A stretch of 64,000 nt of DNA from an uncultured Clostridia bacterium. GTDB taxonomy: Bacteria; Bacillota; Clostridia; Christensenellales; CAG-917. The notes beneath the pieces were generated by a model that was not told where the DNA came from, did no database searches, and saw only the letters and a program-made list of their open reading frames with translations. Shown here piece after piece: positions 33,588 through 42,525 of the stretch (its first letter is position 1; every line of letters begins with the position of its first letter). The stretch is taken from assembly GCA_934233745.1 (NCBI GenBank), contig CAKQGN010000005.1:46254-110253 (forward strand), read 5' to 3'. Position numbers and translations under genes: made by a program.

Positions 33588-34589
33588 ATGACGCAATTTG
33601 TTGAAAACCTCATGATCAGAGCAAGCAAACTCTCAAAAACGATCGCGCTTGCAGAAGGTACGGATGTACGAGCGGCAAAAGCAGCCGAGATTCTCACTCA
33701 AAAGAAAGTGTGCAAGGTCGTTCTCATCGGCAATGAAGACGAGATCAAGTCCAAATTTCCCGAAATCGATTTTAGCGGCGTTTCTTTTGACGATCCCAAG
33801 ACAAGCGAACACAGAGCGGAATATGCAAACACTCTTTATGAGCTTCGCAAAGCAAAAGGCATGACAGAGGAGCAAGCATTTAACATTGTCACGACAAACA
33901 ATATGTTTTACGCTTGCGTGGCACTCAAACGCGGCGATGTCGACGGTGTTGTAGGTGGGGCGGTGTTCAGCTCCGCAGACGTATCAAGAGCGGCATTCCA
34001 GGTCATCAAGGCGGCCCCCGGCATTAGTTCGGTTTCGAGTTGTTTTGTTATGGTGCCTCCCGAGGATTTCAAATACAAAAAATATCCCGCATACATTTTC
34101 TCCGATTGCGCAGTCATTCCCTATCCTACAAGCGACCAACTTGCCGACATCGTCGTTGCGGCAGCGGACAGCTCAAAGAAAATTTGCCAGACGGATGCTA
34201 AAATCGCAATGCTCTCCTTCTCGACAAAAGGCAGTGCAAATCATGAATCTGTCGAAAAAGTGCGCGTCGCATATCAAAAAGTCAAACAAGAGCATCCCGA
34301 AATCGTTGTTGACGGCGAACTTCAACTCGATGCGTCTTTGGTTGACAGCGTAGCAAATCAGAAAGCTCCCGGCAGCCCAGTCGCAGGTCAAGCGAACGTC
34401 CTCGTTTTCCCGAATCTTGACGCGGGCAACATCGGCTACAAGATTGCTCAACGTTTCGGCAACTGCATGGCAATCGGACCTATCATGCAAGGGCTTGCTC
34501 TCCCTGTAAACGATTTGAGCAGAGGTTGCGTTGCCGAGGACATTGCGGCAGTTGCGGCAATCACCGTGCTTCAATCGGTAAAAGACTAA
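33588..34589 (+). CDS. pta: Phosphate acetyltransferase
   Basis: Protein of 333 residues, the compact single-domain Pta of Firmicutes, converting acetyl-CoA to acetyl phosphate. Motifs: ALAEGTDVRAAKAAEIL, GDVDGVVGGAVFSSADVSRAA, MLSFSTKGSANHESVEKV, VDGELQLDASLV and FPNLDAGNIGYKIAQRF. RBS TAGGAG. It forms an operon with ackA, 13 bases downstream, giving ATP by acetate fermentation. Confidence 0.97.
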   Translation: MTQFVENLMIRASKLSKTIALAEGTDVRAAKAAEILTQKKVCKVVLIGNEDEIKSKFPEIDFSGVSFDDPKTSEHRAEYANTLYELRKAKGMTEEQAFNIVTTNNMFYACVALKRGDVDGVVGGAVFSSADVSRAAFQVIKAAPGISSVSSCFVMVPPEDFKYKKYPAYIFSDCAVIPYPTSDQLADIVVAAADSSKKICQTDAKIAMLSFSTKGSANHESVEKVRVAYQKVKQEHPEIVVDGELQLDASLVDSVANQKAPGSPVAGQANVLVFPNLDAGNIGYKIAQRFGNCMAIGPIMQGLALPVNDLSRGCVAEDIAAVAAITVLQSVKD

Positions 34590-34602
34590 TAGGAGATAAA
34601 AC

Positions 34603-35793
34603 ATGAAAATTCTCGTTATCAATGCAGGCAGTTCTTCGCTCAAATATCAACTCATCGATATGTCCACAGAGCAGGCAATCATCAAAGGACTTTGCGAACG
34701 TATCACGTTCAAGGGCGGTGAGCTTACCCAAAAGACCGCCGACGGCAGAGTTCTGAATATCAAACACGATATGAAGGATCACACCGAGGCAATCGAGCTT
34801 GTTCTCAAAGCAATGGTCGATCCCGAGTTCGGAGCAATCAAATCCACCGATGAAATCAGTGCGGTAGGACACAGAGTTCTTCACAGCGGTGAAGACTTCG
34901 ATTCGTCCGTTGTTATAGATGACGACGTTATCCGTATTTGCGAGAAAAACGCAGAGCTTGGACCTCTCCATATGCCGGGCAACATCGCTTGTATCAAAAG
35001 TTGCAGAGAAGTTATGCCGGGTGTTCCGATGGTTGCGGTGTTCGATACCACATTCCACAGCACAATGCCTGCAAAAGCGTATATGTACGGCATTCCTTAT
35101 TCCGTATACGACCAATACAAAGTCAGAAAATACGGTTTTCACGGCACTTCTCACAAATTTGTCAGTGAAGAAACCATCAAACTTCTCGGCAAAAAGAACA
35201 GCAAAATTATTGTATGCCACCTTGGCAACGGTTCGTCGATTTCCGCAGTCAAAGACGGCAAGTGCATGGACACTTCCATGGGCTTTACGCCCCTTGAAGG
35301 TCTTGTGATGGGCACAAGATCGGGCGATATCGATCCGGCGGCAAGCGAATATATACGCGCAAAACTCGGTCTGACTCCCGAAGAACTCGTGCAGTATCTC
35401 AACAAAAAATGCGGTATGCTCGGCGTGAGCGAGCTTAGCTCGGATATGCGCGATCTCGAAAAGGGCATAAACGAAGGCAATTTTAAGGCAAAACTTGCCG
35501 TTGAAGTTGCCGCCTATCGCATCAAAAAATACATCGGCGCGTATGCCGCAACGCTCAACGGAGTCGACGCAATCGTATTTACGGGCGGCATCGGTGAACA
35601 TAGCGATCTTATGCGCAGACTCGTCATGGAAGATATGGAATATCTCGGCGTCGATTTCGACTTTGAGGCAAACAAGGTCTTTGAAGACGGTGTGAGAGTT
35701 ATTTCAAAACCCGACAGCAAGGTCAAGGTTATCATTCTTCCCACAAACGAAGAGCTTTCAATCGCAAGAGAAACCAAAGCGCTTGCGCTTTAA
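34603..35793 (+). CDS. ackA: Acetate kinase
   Basis: Protein of 396 residues, normal length. Signatures: LVINAGSSSLKYQLIDM at the start, VGHRVLHSGEDF, VFDTTFHSTMP, YGFHGTSHKFV, HLGNGSSISAVKDG, DTSMGFTPLEGLVMGTRSGD and FTGGIGEH. Works with Pta to make acetate and ATP. RBS AGGAGAT. In many Firmicutes a yceD-family gene follows before rpmF; here it is missing. Confidence 0.98.
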   Translation: MKILVINAGSSSLKYQLIDMSTEQAIIKGLCERITFKGGELTQKTADGRVLNIKHDMKDHTEAIELVLKAMVDPEFGAIKSTDEISAVGHRVLHSGEDFDSSVVIDDDVIRICEKNAELGPLHMPGNIACIKSCREVMPGVPMVAVFDTTFHSTMPAKAYMYGIPYSVYDQYKVRKYGFHGTSHKFVSEETIKLLGKKNSKIIVCHLGNGSSISAVKDGKCMDTSMGFTPLEGLVMGTRSGDIDPAASEYIRAKLGLTPEELVQYLNKKCGMLGVSELSSDMRDLEKGINEGNFKAKLAVEVAAYRIKKYIGAYAATLNGVDAIVFTGGIGEHSDLMRRLVMEDMEYLGVDFDFEANKVFEDGVRVISKPDSKVKVIILPTNEELSIARETKALAL

Positions 35794-35898
35794 TGTTCAA
35801 ATGCGATGCTTTTTCGATGATTTTGCAGATTAAAATGCGAAATTGTCATGAAATGCAAAAATAATATCGTCAAATCAACGCAACTTTGATAAAAGCGT

Positions 35899-35927
35899 TT
35901 GACAACTTTTGTTGGATTTTATATAAT
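35899..35927 (+). promoter_or_regulatory. Consensus promoter of rpmF
   Basis: TTGACA (35899-35904), 17-base spacer, TATAAT (35922-35927): both hexamers and the spacing are perfect. Confidence 0.92.
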
Positions 35928-35974
35928 CAAAAAGCTGTATAAGCAAATGTTGCGAAAATATCGGAGGTAAGAAG

Positions 35975-36160
35975 ATGGCAGTACCTAAAAATAAAGTGTC
36001 GAAATCCAAAACGAATTCTCGTTTTGCAAACTGGAAACTCAAAACACCCGGTCTCACCGAGTGCCCCCAATGCCACGAATTGATCAAGAGCCACCAAGTA
36101 TGTCCCAAATGCGGATATTATGACGGTGAGCAGGTTGTTCAAAAAAAGAGCGAAAAATAA
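35975..36160 (+). CDS. rpmF: 50S ribosomal protein L32
   Basis: Protein of 61 residues. MAVPKNKVSKSKTNSR start and the zinc-binding cysteines in CPQCHE and CPKCGYYDG identify the Cys-containing (zinc) L32 form. RBS CGGAGGT. Monocistronic, with structured element copy 3 beginning at its stop codon. Confidence 0.97.
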   Translation: MAVPKNKVSKSKTNSRFANWKLKTPGLTECPQCHELIKSHQVCPKCGYYDGEQVVQKKSEK

Positions 36161-36165
36161 TTTAA

Positions 36166-36276
36166 CCGCACTATTTGGCAAATTACATCGTAAGAGCCAC
36201 TTTCCCAAACAGTCACGTACAAAGAGTACGCTTCTGCTTGTGAAAGCGGCTCTTTCTTGTGCTTTATCAAAGTGTT
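36166..36276 (+). repeat. Structured 3'-UTR element, copy 3
   Basis: Outer stem CACTATTTG with CAAAGTG, junction CAAATTACATCGTA, inner stem AGAGCC-A-CTTTC with GAAAG-C-GGCTCT, then CAAACAG/CTGCTTG, apical GTAC-AAAGA-GTAC, and 3' junction TTCTTGTGCTTTAT. Starts 6 bases after the rpmF stop. Confidence 0.75.
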
Positions 36277-36780
36277 GATTCATTGCGAGGAGCAACGAGA
36301 GTTGCGATAAGGCGTACTTATAAACGATATGTGCAACTTCAAAGACGGAACACGAGCCGCAACGGCAATGTAAGTGATATGCACGAATTCGTGCGTGATA
36401 TTGTTGCTTTTTGCAACAATGATATTTGCGCTTTGCGCAAGTGATATTGCAACTTCGTTGCAGTTGTAGGTGGGACACTCACACCCGAACGGACACTTAT
36501 TTAGGGCGTTCTTATACACGGTATGTGCAACTTCAAAGACGGAACACGAGCCGCAAGGCGGCGAGCAAGCGAACGCCGAGCTTGACGGATAGTACAAGCG
36601 ACTGCGCCGTATTGTTGCGAAGCTGGCGCAAAAAGCGCAGTGGCATAATGAGGGAAATGTCCCTATCTATGCGAGTGCTGAGTGTTGTCCCCCGCTACGC
36701 GGTCACCGTGGGTGCCCTCAAGGTCACGCAGAGGGGGAACGGTGATAGGGAAAACACGTGAGGAAAGGGGACATAGTATT
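36277..36780. repeat. Mosaic of dispersed intergenic repeats
   Basis: No credible gene. It holds a GCGAGGAGCAACG-type dispersed repeat (from about 36283), a direct repeat of about 50 bases (36313-36362 and 36507-36558, sharing GTGCAACTTCAAAGACGG), a mini-hairpin array spaced by GTGATAT (36374-36455), and a G-rich foldable block (36640-36780). Open frames here are low-complexity translations of repeats. Confidence 0.75.
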
Positions 36781-36847
36781 CAGAGTTCTAAACATTAACA
36801 ATTTGTAGATGAAGAACAAAAGCACGTTTTGGGTTGTTAAATACTTC

Positions 36848-36876
36848 TTGTATTATTCTTTTGTTTTTGGTATAAT
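36848..36876 (+). promoter_or_regulatory. Promoter of plsX
   Basis: TTGTAT (36848-36853), 17-base spacer, TATAAT (36871-36876); RBS GGTGA before ATG 36907. Confidence 0.8.
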
Positions 36877-36906
36877 TTGAAATAATAAAATACAATATGG
36901 TGATTT

Positions 36907-37941
36907 ATGAAAATTATAGTTGACGCAATGGGGGGCGATAACGCTCCGTTGCAAATCGTGCTTGGCGCTGTTGAGGCATTGAAACAGGACAAACAGCTCA
37001 AAGTCGCTCTTGTGGGCGATGAATGCGCAATAAATCAATCGCTTGCCGAGTGCAAAGATTATGACAAGGGCAGATTGGATATAATCGACGCCAAGGACGT
37101 CATCACAAACGATGACACGCCAACCACAGCGATAAGAACAAAAAAGGAAAGTTCGCTTGTCAAGGCTTTTGACGCGCTCAATCACGATGAGGAGGCGGGC
37201 GGTTTTGTGTCGGCAGGCTCAACCGGTGCCGTTTTGGTGGGAGCATACCTCAAAGTCGGGCGTATAAAAGGCGTAACTCGTCCTGCTCTTGCCCCTGTGC
37301 TTCCGACTCTCAAAGGCAACGGCGTTGTGCTTTGCGATTGCGGCGCAAACGTGGACTGCAAAAGCATAAACCTTGTTCATTTTGCTATTATGGCAAGTGC
37401 ATATGCCTCTGCAATGCTCGGTGCGAAAAATCCGCGCGTGGGACTTCTCAACAACGGTGTAGAGGAGCATAAAGGCAATGAACTTACACAAGAAGCACAC
37501 AAGTTGCTTGCAAAAACCGAGGGTATAAATTTTGTCGGCAATTGTGAGGCAAGAGATATTCTGAGCGGTGATTTCGATGTGGTGGTGTGCGACGGCTTCA
37601 ACGGCAATATCGCTCTCAAATCCGCAGAAGGCACGGCAAACACCATGCTTTCGCTCATAAAAGAGGGTGTCTACGGCGGAGGACTCAAATCAAAACTCGG
37701 CGCGCTTATGCTCAAACCCGTTTTTGCGGGCGTAAAAAAGAAAATGGACTACAACGCACACGGAGGCGCATGTTTCCTCGGCGTTAAAAAGGTTGTTGTC
37801 AAATCACACGGAGCATCAAAAGCAAAATCAATCACCGCAAGTATCTTGCAGGCAAAATCTCTTGCGGACAGCCGAATTTGCGAGAAAATAGCAGAGGGTA
37901 TGAGCGTTCTCGAAAAGCCCGAAACGCAAGCCAACGATTGA
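36907..37941 (+). CDS. plsX: Phosphate acyltransferase PlsX
   Basis: Protein of 344 residues converting acyl-ACP to acyl-phosphate for phospholipid synthesis. Start IIVDAMGGDNAPLQIVLGAVEAL, then GFVSAGSTGAVLVGA, CDCGANVDCK and VCDGFNGNIALK, and the C-terminal region HGGACFLGVKKVVVKSHG. It precedes rnc by 5 bases. In most Firmicutes fabD, fabG and acpP lie between plsX and rnc; none is present here. Confidence 0.96.
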   Translation: MKIIVDAMGGDNAPLQIVLGAVEALKQDKQLKVALVGDECAINQSLAECKDYDKGRLDIIDAKDVITNDDTPTTAIRTKKESSLVKAFDALNHDEEAGGFVSAGSTGAVLVGAYLKVGRIKGVTRPALAPVLPTLKGNGVVLCDCGANVDCKSINLVHFAIMASAYASAMLGAKNPRVGLLNNGVEEHKGNELTQEAHKLLAKTEGINFVGNCEARDILSGDFDVVVCDGFNGNIALKSAEGTANTMLSLIKEGVYGGGLKSKLGALMLKPVFAGVKKKMDYNAHGGACFLGVKKVVVKSHGASKAKSITASILQAKSLADSRICEKIAEGMSVLEKPETQAND

Positions 37942-37946
37942 CGCAG

Positions 37947-38633
37947 ATGGAAGAAAAAGACATTAAAAAAATCGAAAAAACAATCGGATACACATTCAAG
38001 GACAAATCGCTCTTAAAGCGAGCTTTAACGCATGGTTCGGCATCGAAAAGCGCACTCGAAAACTATCAATCTTTGGAGTTTTTGGGGGATAGTATCCTTG
38101 ATTTTATCATTGCAAAACGCCTTATGGAAATAAATCCCAACGCTCACGAAGGTGCATTGACGAGAATCCGCGCCACAATCGTATCAAGAGAACCGCTTGC
38201 CGAAGAAGTGAAAAAGTTGGGGCTTGAAAACTATCTTATCGTCGGCAAAGGCGAAAACGTTGCATACATTTCCTCTCAACCGAAAATCATGTCCGATTTA
38301 TTTGAGTCCATGATTGCGGCAATTTATTTGGACAGTAAAAGCATCGATGTTGCCGAAAAGTTTATTCTCTCAAAACTTGCCGATTTGTTGAACGGAAAAT
38401 GCAAACATTTCGGAGAGGAAGACTACAAAAGCAAACTCAACGAATTTGCATCGAGGAACGATGTTTCGGTTTCATACGAAGAAATCGAGCGCACAGGCCC
38501 CGCGCACAATCCGACTTTTGTCGTTGAGGTAAAAATCAACACGTTTACGGCAGGGGTAGGCAAAGGAAAAACAAAGAGGGAAGCCGAACAAAACGCCGCA
38601 AAAATCGCACTTGACGGTATAATGAAAAAGTGA
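37947..38633 (+). CDS. rnc: Ribonuclease III
   Basis: Protein of 228 residues. RNase III signature YQSLEFLGDSILDFIIA with the acidic catalytic residues, second metal cluster DLFESMIAAIYLD, and a C-terminal dsRNA-binding domain (DYKSKLNEFA, ending GKGKTKREAEQNAAKIAL). Cleaves double-stranded RNA in rRNA maturation. ATG 37947 by homology; the ribosome site is weak, suggesting coupling to plsX. Confidence 0.97.
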   Translation: MEEKDIKKIEKTIGYTFKDKSLLKRALTHGSASKSALENYQSLEFLGDSILDFIIAKRLMEINPNAHEGALTRIRATIVSREPLAEEVKKLGLENYLIVGKGENVAYISSQPKIMSDLFESMIAAIYLDSKSIDVAEKFILSKLADLLNGKCKHFGEEDYKSKLNEFASRNDVSVSYEEIERTGPAHNPTFVVEVKINTFTAGVGKGKTKREAEQNAAKIALDGIMKK

Positions 38634-38726
38634 TTGCCAAAGCAAAACGTGCGCACCTGCCGCAAAAAAGAGCGGCATGATTTTGAAAATACCGTAAATT
38701 ATATTAAAATTTCAAGAATGTTTCAC

Positions 38727-38757
38727 AAAAGTCGCAAATGAACAATTGCGACTTTTT
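38727..38757 (+). terminator. Terminator of plsX-rnc
   Basis: AAAAGTCGCAA, short loop, TTGCGACTTTTT. Separates rnc from smc, which are often cotranscribed elsewhere. Confidence 0.85.
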
Positions 38758-38805
38758 CAATATTCTAACGCATTAAAATATTAACATCTGTCAAATTTCT
38801 TGTAA

Positions 38806-38839
38806 TGTTTCACAATGCTTGTGAAACTTGTGTGAAACA
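38806..38839. promoter_or_regulatory. TGTTTCACA palindrome cluster upstream of smc
   Basis: TGTTTCACA (38806-38814) and TGTGAAAC (38820-38827) form an inverted repeat; a further TGTGAAACA lies at 38831-38839, and TGTTTCAC at 38719-38726. They end 14 bases before the smc -35 box, in operator position. The cognate regulator is unknown. Confidence 0.5.
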
Positions 38840-38852
38840 TCAAAAAAACCGC

Positions 38853-38881
38853 TTGAAAAATGCGTATCGGTATGTTATTAT
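38853..38881 (+). promoter_or_regulatory. Promoter of smc
   Basis: TTGAAA (38853-38858), 17-base spacer, TATTAT (38876-38881). Confidence 0.8.
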
Positions 38882-38915
38882 GTATAAGTATTAAAATAAG
38901 GTCAGGTATACGATT

Positions 38916-41900
38916 TTGTTAAATTTCGTCAAAATCGAGGCGAGGGGCTTCAAGTCTTTTGCGGATAAAATCGAAATCCCTTTTCAAGAGGGTGTAACGG
39001 CGATTATCGGCCCGAACGGGTGCGGTAAATCCAACGTTGCCGACGCAATCCGCTGGACGCTGGGTGAGCAAAGCGCAAAATCTCTGCGCGGCAAAAACAT
39101 GCAAGATGTCATTTTTGCAGGCACCGAGAAACGCAAAAGCATGTCTTATTGCGAAGTTTCCCTTGTTTTCAACAACTCCGATCAACACATCTTCCCGACA
39201 ATGCCGTTTGAAGAAGTGGTTATTACAAGAAAGCTTGACAGAAGCGGTTTGAGTGAGTACTACATAAACCACAATCGTGTTCGCATGCGCGACATTATTT
39301 CGCTTTTTCACGACACAGGCATCGGCAAAGAGGGCTATTCCATCATCGGACAGGGCAGAGTTGCCGAAATCATGTCGGCAAAACCGGGCGACCGTCGTCA
39401 GATATTCGAGGAAGCGGCGGGTATTTCCAAATTTCGCGCCCAACGCACCGAGGCGGAAAGAAAGCTTGAAAAAACGGCTGTCAATCTCGAAACGGCAAAT
39501 CAGGTTATAGACGAAATTCAAAAACAAATTAACCCCCTCAAAAAACAAGCGGAAACCGCCGAAAAATATTTTGCTTTGAAAGACGACCTCAAAAAGAACG
39601 AGGTCAACTTGTATATTTACAATTACGAGAACAATCAAAGCATCAAACAAAAGATTTACGATCGCCTTGCCGTAAGCGAAAAAGATCTCAAAGTCAAAGA
39701 AATGCAACTTGCCGAATGCATCAAAAAGTATGACGATTGCATAAGAGAGTCGGCAGGCATCGACCGCCTTTACGACGAAAGCAACAGCGAACTTATTGCA
39801 CTTAAAGTCGACGCTGCCAAACTTGAAGGCGCAGCGGGCATTCTGCAAGAAAAAATCAAACACATAAACGGTGAAATCGCTCGTTTGAACAGCGAGCTTC
39901 AATCGATCGACAACCAACTTGTCGTTTCCGCACAACTCATTCAAAAGGCGGAAGAGAAAAAAGAAGCCGAGTTTGAAATTTATCTTCAAACCAACCGCGA
40001 AGCAGAGGCATTGCAACAAAAATACGCGTCGCTGTCAAAGTCGTTGGCGGGTGCCGAAACCGATCTTGAAGCACGCAATATCGACTATGTAAAAGCGATT
40101 GAAGACCTTGGCGCACTCAAATCGAATTTGTCGGGATTCATTGCCGAAAAGGGCATAAACGACGAGAGAGCAAAAACTCTTTTATCGCTTGTCAATCAAC
40201 AAAAAGCACGTCTTGACGAAGAACTTACGAATTTGTCCATTTATGACGGAAAAGTCAAGTCCACAAAGGAACGTATGCGCCAACTTATGAGCGAGTACAA
40301 CGAGGCTCTTTCCGCAAAAATGGAAAATCAGGAGGCAATCCAAAGCTATGCGGAGGATATAGTCAGTTTGAATTCCAAACTCGGTCTTGCGCAGGGCAAC
40401 CTCAATTTGTTGACGTCTATTAAAAACGAATATTCCGGATATCAGGAAGCCGTCAAACGTCTTATGCAAGACAGCAAACACGACCCCGTGTTGGCATCGA
40501 AGATATGGGGCGTTTTGGCAGAAGTCATCACTGTTCCGAGCGATTTCGAAGCCGCAATCGAATATGCTTTGGGCGGTGCGATGCAAAACGTGCTTGTCGA
40601 AACCGAGCGTGACGCAAGCGACCTCATCAACTATCTGAAACAAAAGGGTTACGGCCGTGTCACGTTCAGACCGCTAACATCCTGCCGTCCTCGTCCGCTT
40701 ACGGGCGAAAACAGAGGCGTTCTCACGGAACCGGGGTGCTACGGGCTTGCGAGCGATCTTATAAAATACGACAAGAGATTTGACGGATTTGTGCAAACAC
40801 TGTTGGGCGGTACTGTCGTCGTCAACAACATAGACAACGCAATCCGCATTTTCAAGAAGTACAACCAATCCATAAAAATCGTCACTTTGGACGGCGAAAT
40901 TTTCTCACGCGGCGGTGAAATCACCGGTGGTTCGAGAAGATCTCAGACGCAAGGTTTGCTCGCCCAAGAGAAGAAAATCGAACAAGCACAAGCCAATCTC
41001 GAAAAAATCAAGAACAATATCGCGCTCATCAACAATCAGCGTGCCGAGCGCGAGCAGGAAATCAAGGATTTGTCCGACAAAATAGAGGAGTTAAACCGTG
41101 AAATCAGTGAGTTGCGCATAGAAAACGGACTCAATGAGGACAAGTCGAAACAATCATATTCCGTCACACAATCTCTGCAAGAGGAAATCACCAAAAACGC
41201 CGAGGAATACGAAATCGTTAAGGCGAGAATCAAAGAGCTTGAAGAAAAGATGAGTTCTATCGATGAGCTTGAAAAAGTCGTTGCCGAAAAGAAAGAAGAG
41301 TATACCTCGATGCTCGAAAGCTCAAAGAGCGCAAGCTCCGAGCAGAAGAGCGAGAGAGAGGTCATGGCAGAGGAAGTGACTGAAATCAGGGTCAAACTTG
41401 CAGGACATAAGAGTATTTTGGACTCCTGCGATCAAGAGTTGTTCCGTTACAAACGAGAGAGAGAAAGCCTCGAAGACGAAAAACTCGACATAATTGCGTC
41501 CTTGAAGCTCGAACAGCAAAATCTCGACAATATAACCAACGCTCCCGAAAAGACCACGTTCTCCAAAGAGGATGAGGCTCGTATCGCCGCACTTGAAAAG
41601 CAAATCGCCGATCTCAATGTCAGAAAGCGTACCATATCGGATGAAATAGTCGCTCTCGACCAGGATAAATCGCGTATTGCGGATGAGAGAATGGCAATAA
41701 ACGAAAAGAAAGTGCGAGACGAAAATATGCTCGAAAATGTTGATATCGATATGCGCGCGCAACAACAGCACATTCTCGAAGATTACGATTTGACGTATTC
41801 CAGCGCACTTGAATTCAAGGATCCGGAATTTAAGGCATACGGCTCGCAAACGGTTATAAGCGAACTCAAAAAGTCCATTAACCGCCTCGGCGACGTCAAC

Positions 41901-42506
41901 CCGCTTGCACTTCAAACCCTCAAAGAAACAGAGGAAAGATTGCAAGAGCAAACGACTTATCGCGATGACATCCAAAAGGCATATGACGATATCGTCACAA
42001 TCATAAACGAGCTTACGGGCGAAATGCAAACCAAGTTTTCGGACGCTTTCGACCAGATCAGCGAGAATTTCAAGGACGTGTTTCAACAACTCTTCGGCGG
42101 TGGCAAGGGTGAACTTCGCCTCAACATGCAAGACACTGAGGACGTGCTTGAAGCGGGCATCGACATCTATGCCCAACCCCCTGGAAAGAAACTGCAAAAT
42201 ATCAGCCTTTTGAGCGGTGGCGAGCAAGCATTGACGGCAATTTCAATCCTGTTTGCAATCCTCAAACTCAAACCGATGCCTTTCTGCGTCCTGGATGAAA
42301 TCGAGGCGGCTCTCGACGATGCAAACGTCAACTTGTTTGCCGAATTCCTCAAAAAATTCAGCGATTATACGCAGTTTATCGTCATCACGCACAGAAAACC
42401 GACCATGCGCCACGCAGACACGATTTTCGGTGTCACGATGGAAGAAAAGGGCGTTACAAAGATTGTTTCAATCGAGTTTGAAGAGGCGGCGAAACACGCA
42501 AAATAA
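38916..42506 (+). CDS. smc: Chromosome partition protein SMC
   Basis: Condensin ATPase of 1196 residues. N-terminal Walker A IIGPNGCGKSNVADAIRW, long coiled coils (about 170-500 and 680-1010), the hinge near 520-660 (GGTVVVNNIDNAI, GEIFSRGGEITGG), and C-terminal signature LLSGGEQALTAISILFA with Walker B FCVLDEIEAALDDANV. Organises and segregates the chromosome. The start is TTG 38916 (LNFVKIEARGFKSF by homology). Its transcript is separate from rnc, and ftsY follows only after an 840-base repeat region. Confidence 0.98.
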   Translation: MLNFVKIEARGFKSFADKIEIPFQEGVTAIIGPNGCGKSNVADAIRWTLGEQSAKSLRGKNMQDVIFAGTEKRKSMSYCEVSLVFNNSDQHIFPTMPFEEVVITRKLDRSGLSEYYINHNRVRMRDIISLFHDTGIGKEGYSIIGQGRVAEIMSAKPGDRRQIFEEAAGISKFRAQRTEAERKLEKTAVNLETANQVIDEIQKQINPLKKQAETAEKYFALKDDLKKNEVNLYIYNYENNQSIKQKIYDRLAVSEKDLKVKEMQLAECIKKYDDCIRESAGIDRLYDESNSELIALKVDAAKLEGAAGILQEKIKHINGEIARLNSELQSIDNQLVVSAQLIQKAEEKKEAEFEIYLQTNREAEALQQKYASLSKSLAGAETDLEARNIDYVKAIEDLGALKSNLSGFIAEKGINDERAKTLLSLVNQQKARLDEELTNLSIYDGKVKSTKERMRQLMSEYNEALSAKMENQEAIQSYAEDIVSLNSKLGLAQGNLNLLTSIKNEYSGYQEAVKRLMQDSKHDPVLASKIWGVLAEVITVPSDFEAAIEYALGGAMQNVLVETERDASDLINYLKQKGYGRVTFRPLTSCRPRPLTGENRGVLTEPGCYGLASDLIKYDKRFDGFVQTLLGGTVVVNNIDNAIRIFKKYNQSIKIVTLDGEIFSRGGEITGGSRRSQTQGLLAQEKKIEQAQANLEKIKNNIALINNQRAEREQEIKDLSDKIEELNREISELRIENGLNEDKSKQSYSVTQSLQEEITKNAEEYEIVKARIKELEEKMSSIDELEKVVAEKKEEYTSMLESSKSASSEQKSEREVMAEEVTEIRVKLAGHKSILDSCDQELFRYKRERESLEDEKLDIIASLKLEQQNLDNITNAPEKTTFSKEDEARIAALEKQIADLNVRKRTISDEIVALDQDKSRIADERMAINEKKVRDENMLENVDIDMRAQQQHILEDYDLTYSSALEFKDPEFKAYGSQTVISELKKSINRLGDVNPLALQTLKETEERLQEQTTYRDDIQKAYDDIVTIINELTGEMQTKFSDAFDQISENFKDVFQQLFGGGKGELRLNMQDTEDVLEAGIDIYAQPPGKKLQNISLLSGGEQALTAISILFAILKLKPMPFCVLDEIEAALDDANVNLFAEFLKKFSDYTQFIVITHRKPTMRHADTIFGVTMEEKGVTKIVSIEFEEAAKHAK

Positions 42507-42525
42507 TCGTCGCCAAGGCAACGGC

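Noticed and set aside
36374..36455. CRISPR array
   Set aside because: Units are about 20 bases with self-complementary arms; there are no 25-40 base unique spacers, and no cas genes are present.
36426..36761. Open frame of 111 residues upstream of plsX
   Set aside because: It spans mini-hairpins and a foldable G-rich block, is highly basic, and has no ribosome site.
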